A stretch of DNA of 64,000 nucleotides, taken from positions 1-64,000 of the forward strand of contig NZ_JAQSIO010000001.1 of NCBI RefSeq assembly GCF_028649455.1, given 5' to 3'. This document shows, piece by piece, positions 63,968 to 64,000 of this stretch. How positions within the stretch are numbered: position 1 is the stretch's first letter; each line of letters begins with the position of its first letter. The stretch is from Curvibacter microcysteis. GTDB lineage: Bacteria; Pseudomonadota; Gammaproteobacteria; Burkholderiales; Burkholderiaceae_C. Both the position numbers and the translations under genes were made by a program. The notes below the pieces were generated by a model. It saw only the letters and a list, made by a program, of their open reading frames with translations. It had not been told where the DNA came from and searched no databases.

Positions 63968-64000
63968 GTGAGCGCTCAAGCGACCGCGCCGACCATGAAA
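63968..64000 (+). CDS. Possible start of a further gene, cut by window end
   Basis: GTG at 63968, or ATG at 63995 in the same frame, opens a frame that runs off the window. A transglycosylase gene (mtgA) commonly follows aroE in this group, so this may be its start. Only eleven codons are visible, so no identification is possible. Confidence 0.25.
   Translation, partial: MSAQATAPTMK

Overview
The window is a GC-rich chromosomal stretch from a Gram-negative bacterium. It most resembles a member of the Comamonadaceae (Burkholderiales, Betaproteobacteria). The evidence is the FlhC-type flagellar regulator, a PilS/PilR pair beside a YpjD-type membrane protein, class Ia nrdAB, a Lys/Ala-rich histone H1-like protein, an aerobic benzoyl-CoA (box) gene cluster, and GC-rich intergenic repeats of a kind I associate with this family. 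No rRNA, tRNA, CRISPR array, phage or transposase gene was seen. The genus cannot be fixed from the sequence alone.

Layout. 0-8 kb: flhC with its terminator, a YebC/TACO1-family regulator, an M13 metallopeptidase, a long AT-richer intergenic region, then a three-gene unit (Ala/Ser-rich protein, lipoprotein, FlgH-type L-ring lipoprotein) and a receiver/TPR protein. 8-17 kb: an HDOD protein, then an aromatic/hydroaromatic block. That block holds two IclR-type regulators, an HPPD-like protein without metal ligands, a 3-dehydroshikimate dehydratase-like TIM barrel, a divergent shikimate dehydrogenase paralogue, and a class A flavoprotein monooxygenase with a small DUF2783-like partner. A diguanylate cyclase with an unusual structured 5' leader follows. 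17-28 kb: the box pathway for aerobic benzoate degradation. A minus-strand arm carries boxR, boxC, boxB, boxA and a MaoC-like gene. A divergent plus-strand arm carries a DUF4863 gene, boxD, benzoate-CoA ligase and an alpha/beta hydrolase. A strong promoter with four TGCA half-sites lies upstream of boxC.

28-39 kb: three tandem copies of a 114-bp structured repeat, the last forming the 3' end of a flavin-reductase-like gene. Then an SSB-like gene, miaB, ffh, ypjD, pilS, pilR and ampD. 39-44 kb: nrdA and nrdB behind a promoter with a pair of NrdR-like boxes, then the histone H1-like gene. 44-52 kb: a PfkB-family kinase, a zinc-ribbon/DUF3426 protein, prmA, accC, accB, a TlpA-like thioredoxin, an unrecognised gene and mpl. 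52-64 kb: a DAHP synthase gene preceded by a classical-looking transcription attenuator, whose leader peptide has seven consecutive aromatic codons. After it come tldD, rodA, an HDOD/GAF protein with a remnant of a kinase domain, a YqiA-like esterase, an RNase II-type exoribonuclease, a TonB-like protein, the housekeeping aroE and possibly the first codons of another gene.

The most noteworthy signals are regulatory: the aromatic leader-peptide attenuator, the BoxR-type operator, the paired NrdR boxes and the terminator-like hairpin touching the diguanylate cyclase start codon. The split QuiC-like gene pair and the tandem repeat that has become coding sequence are also worth a second look.
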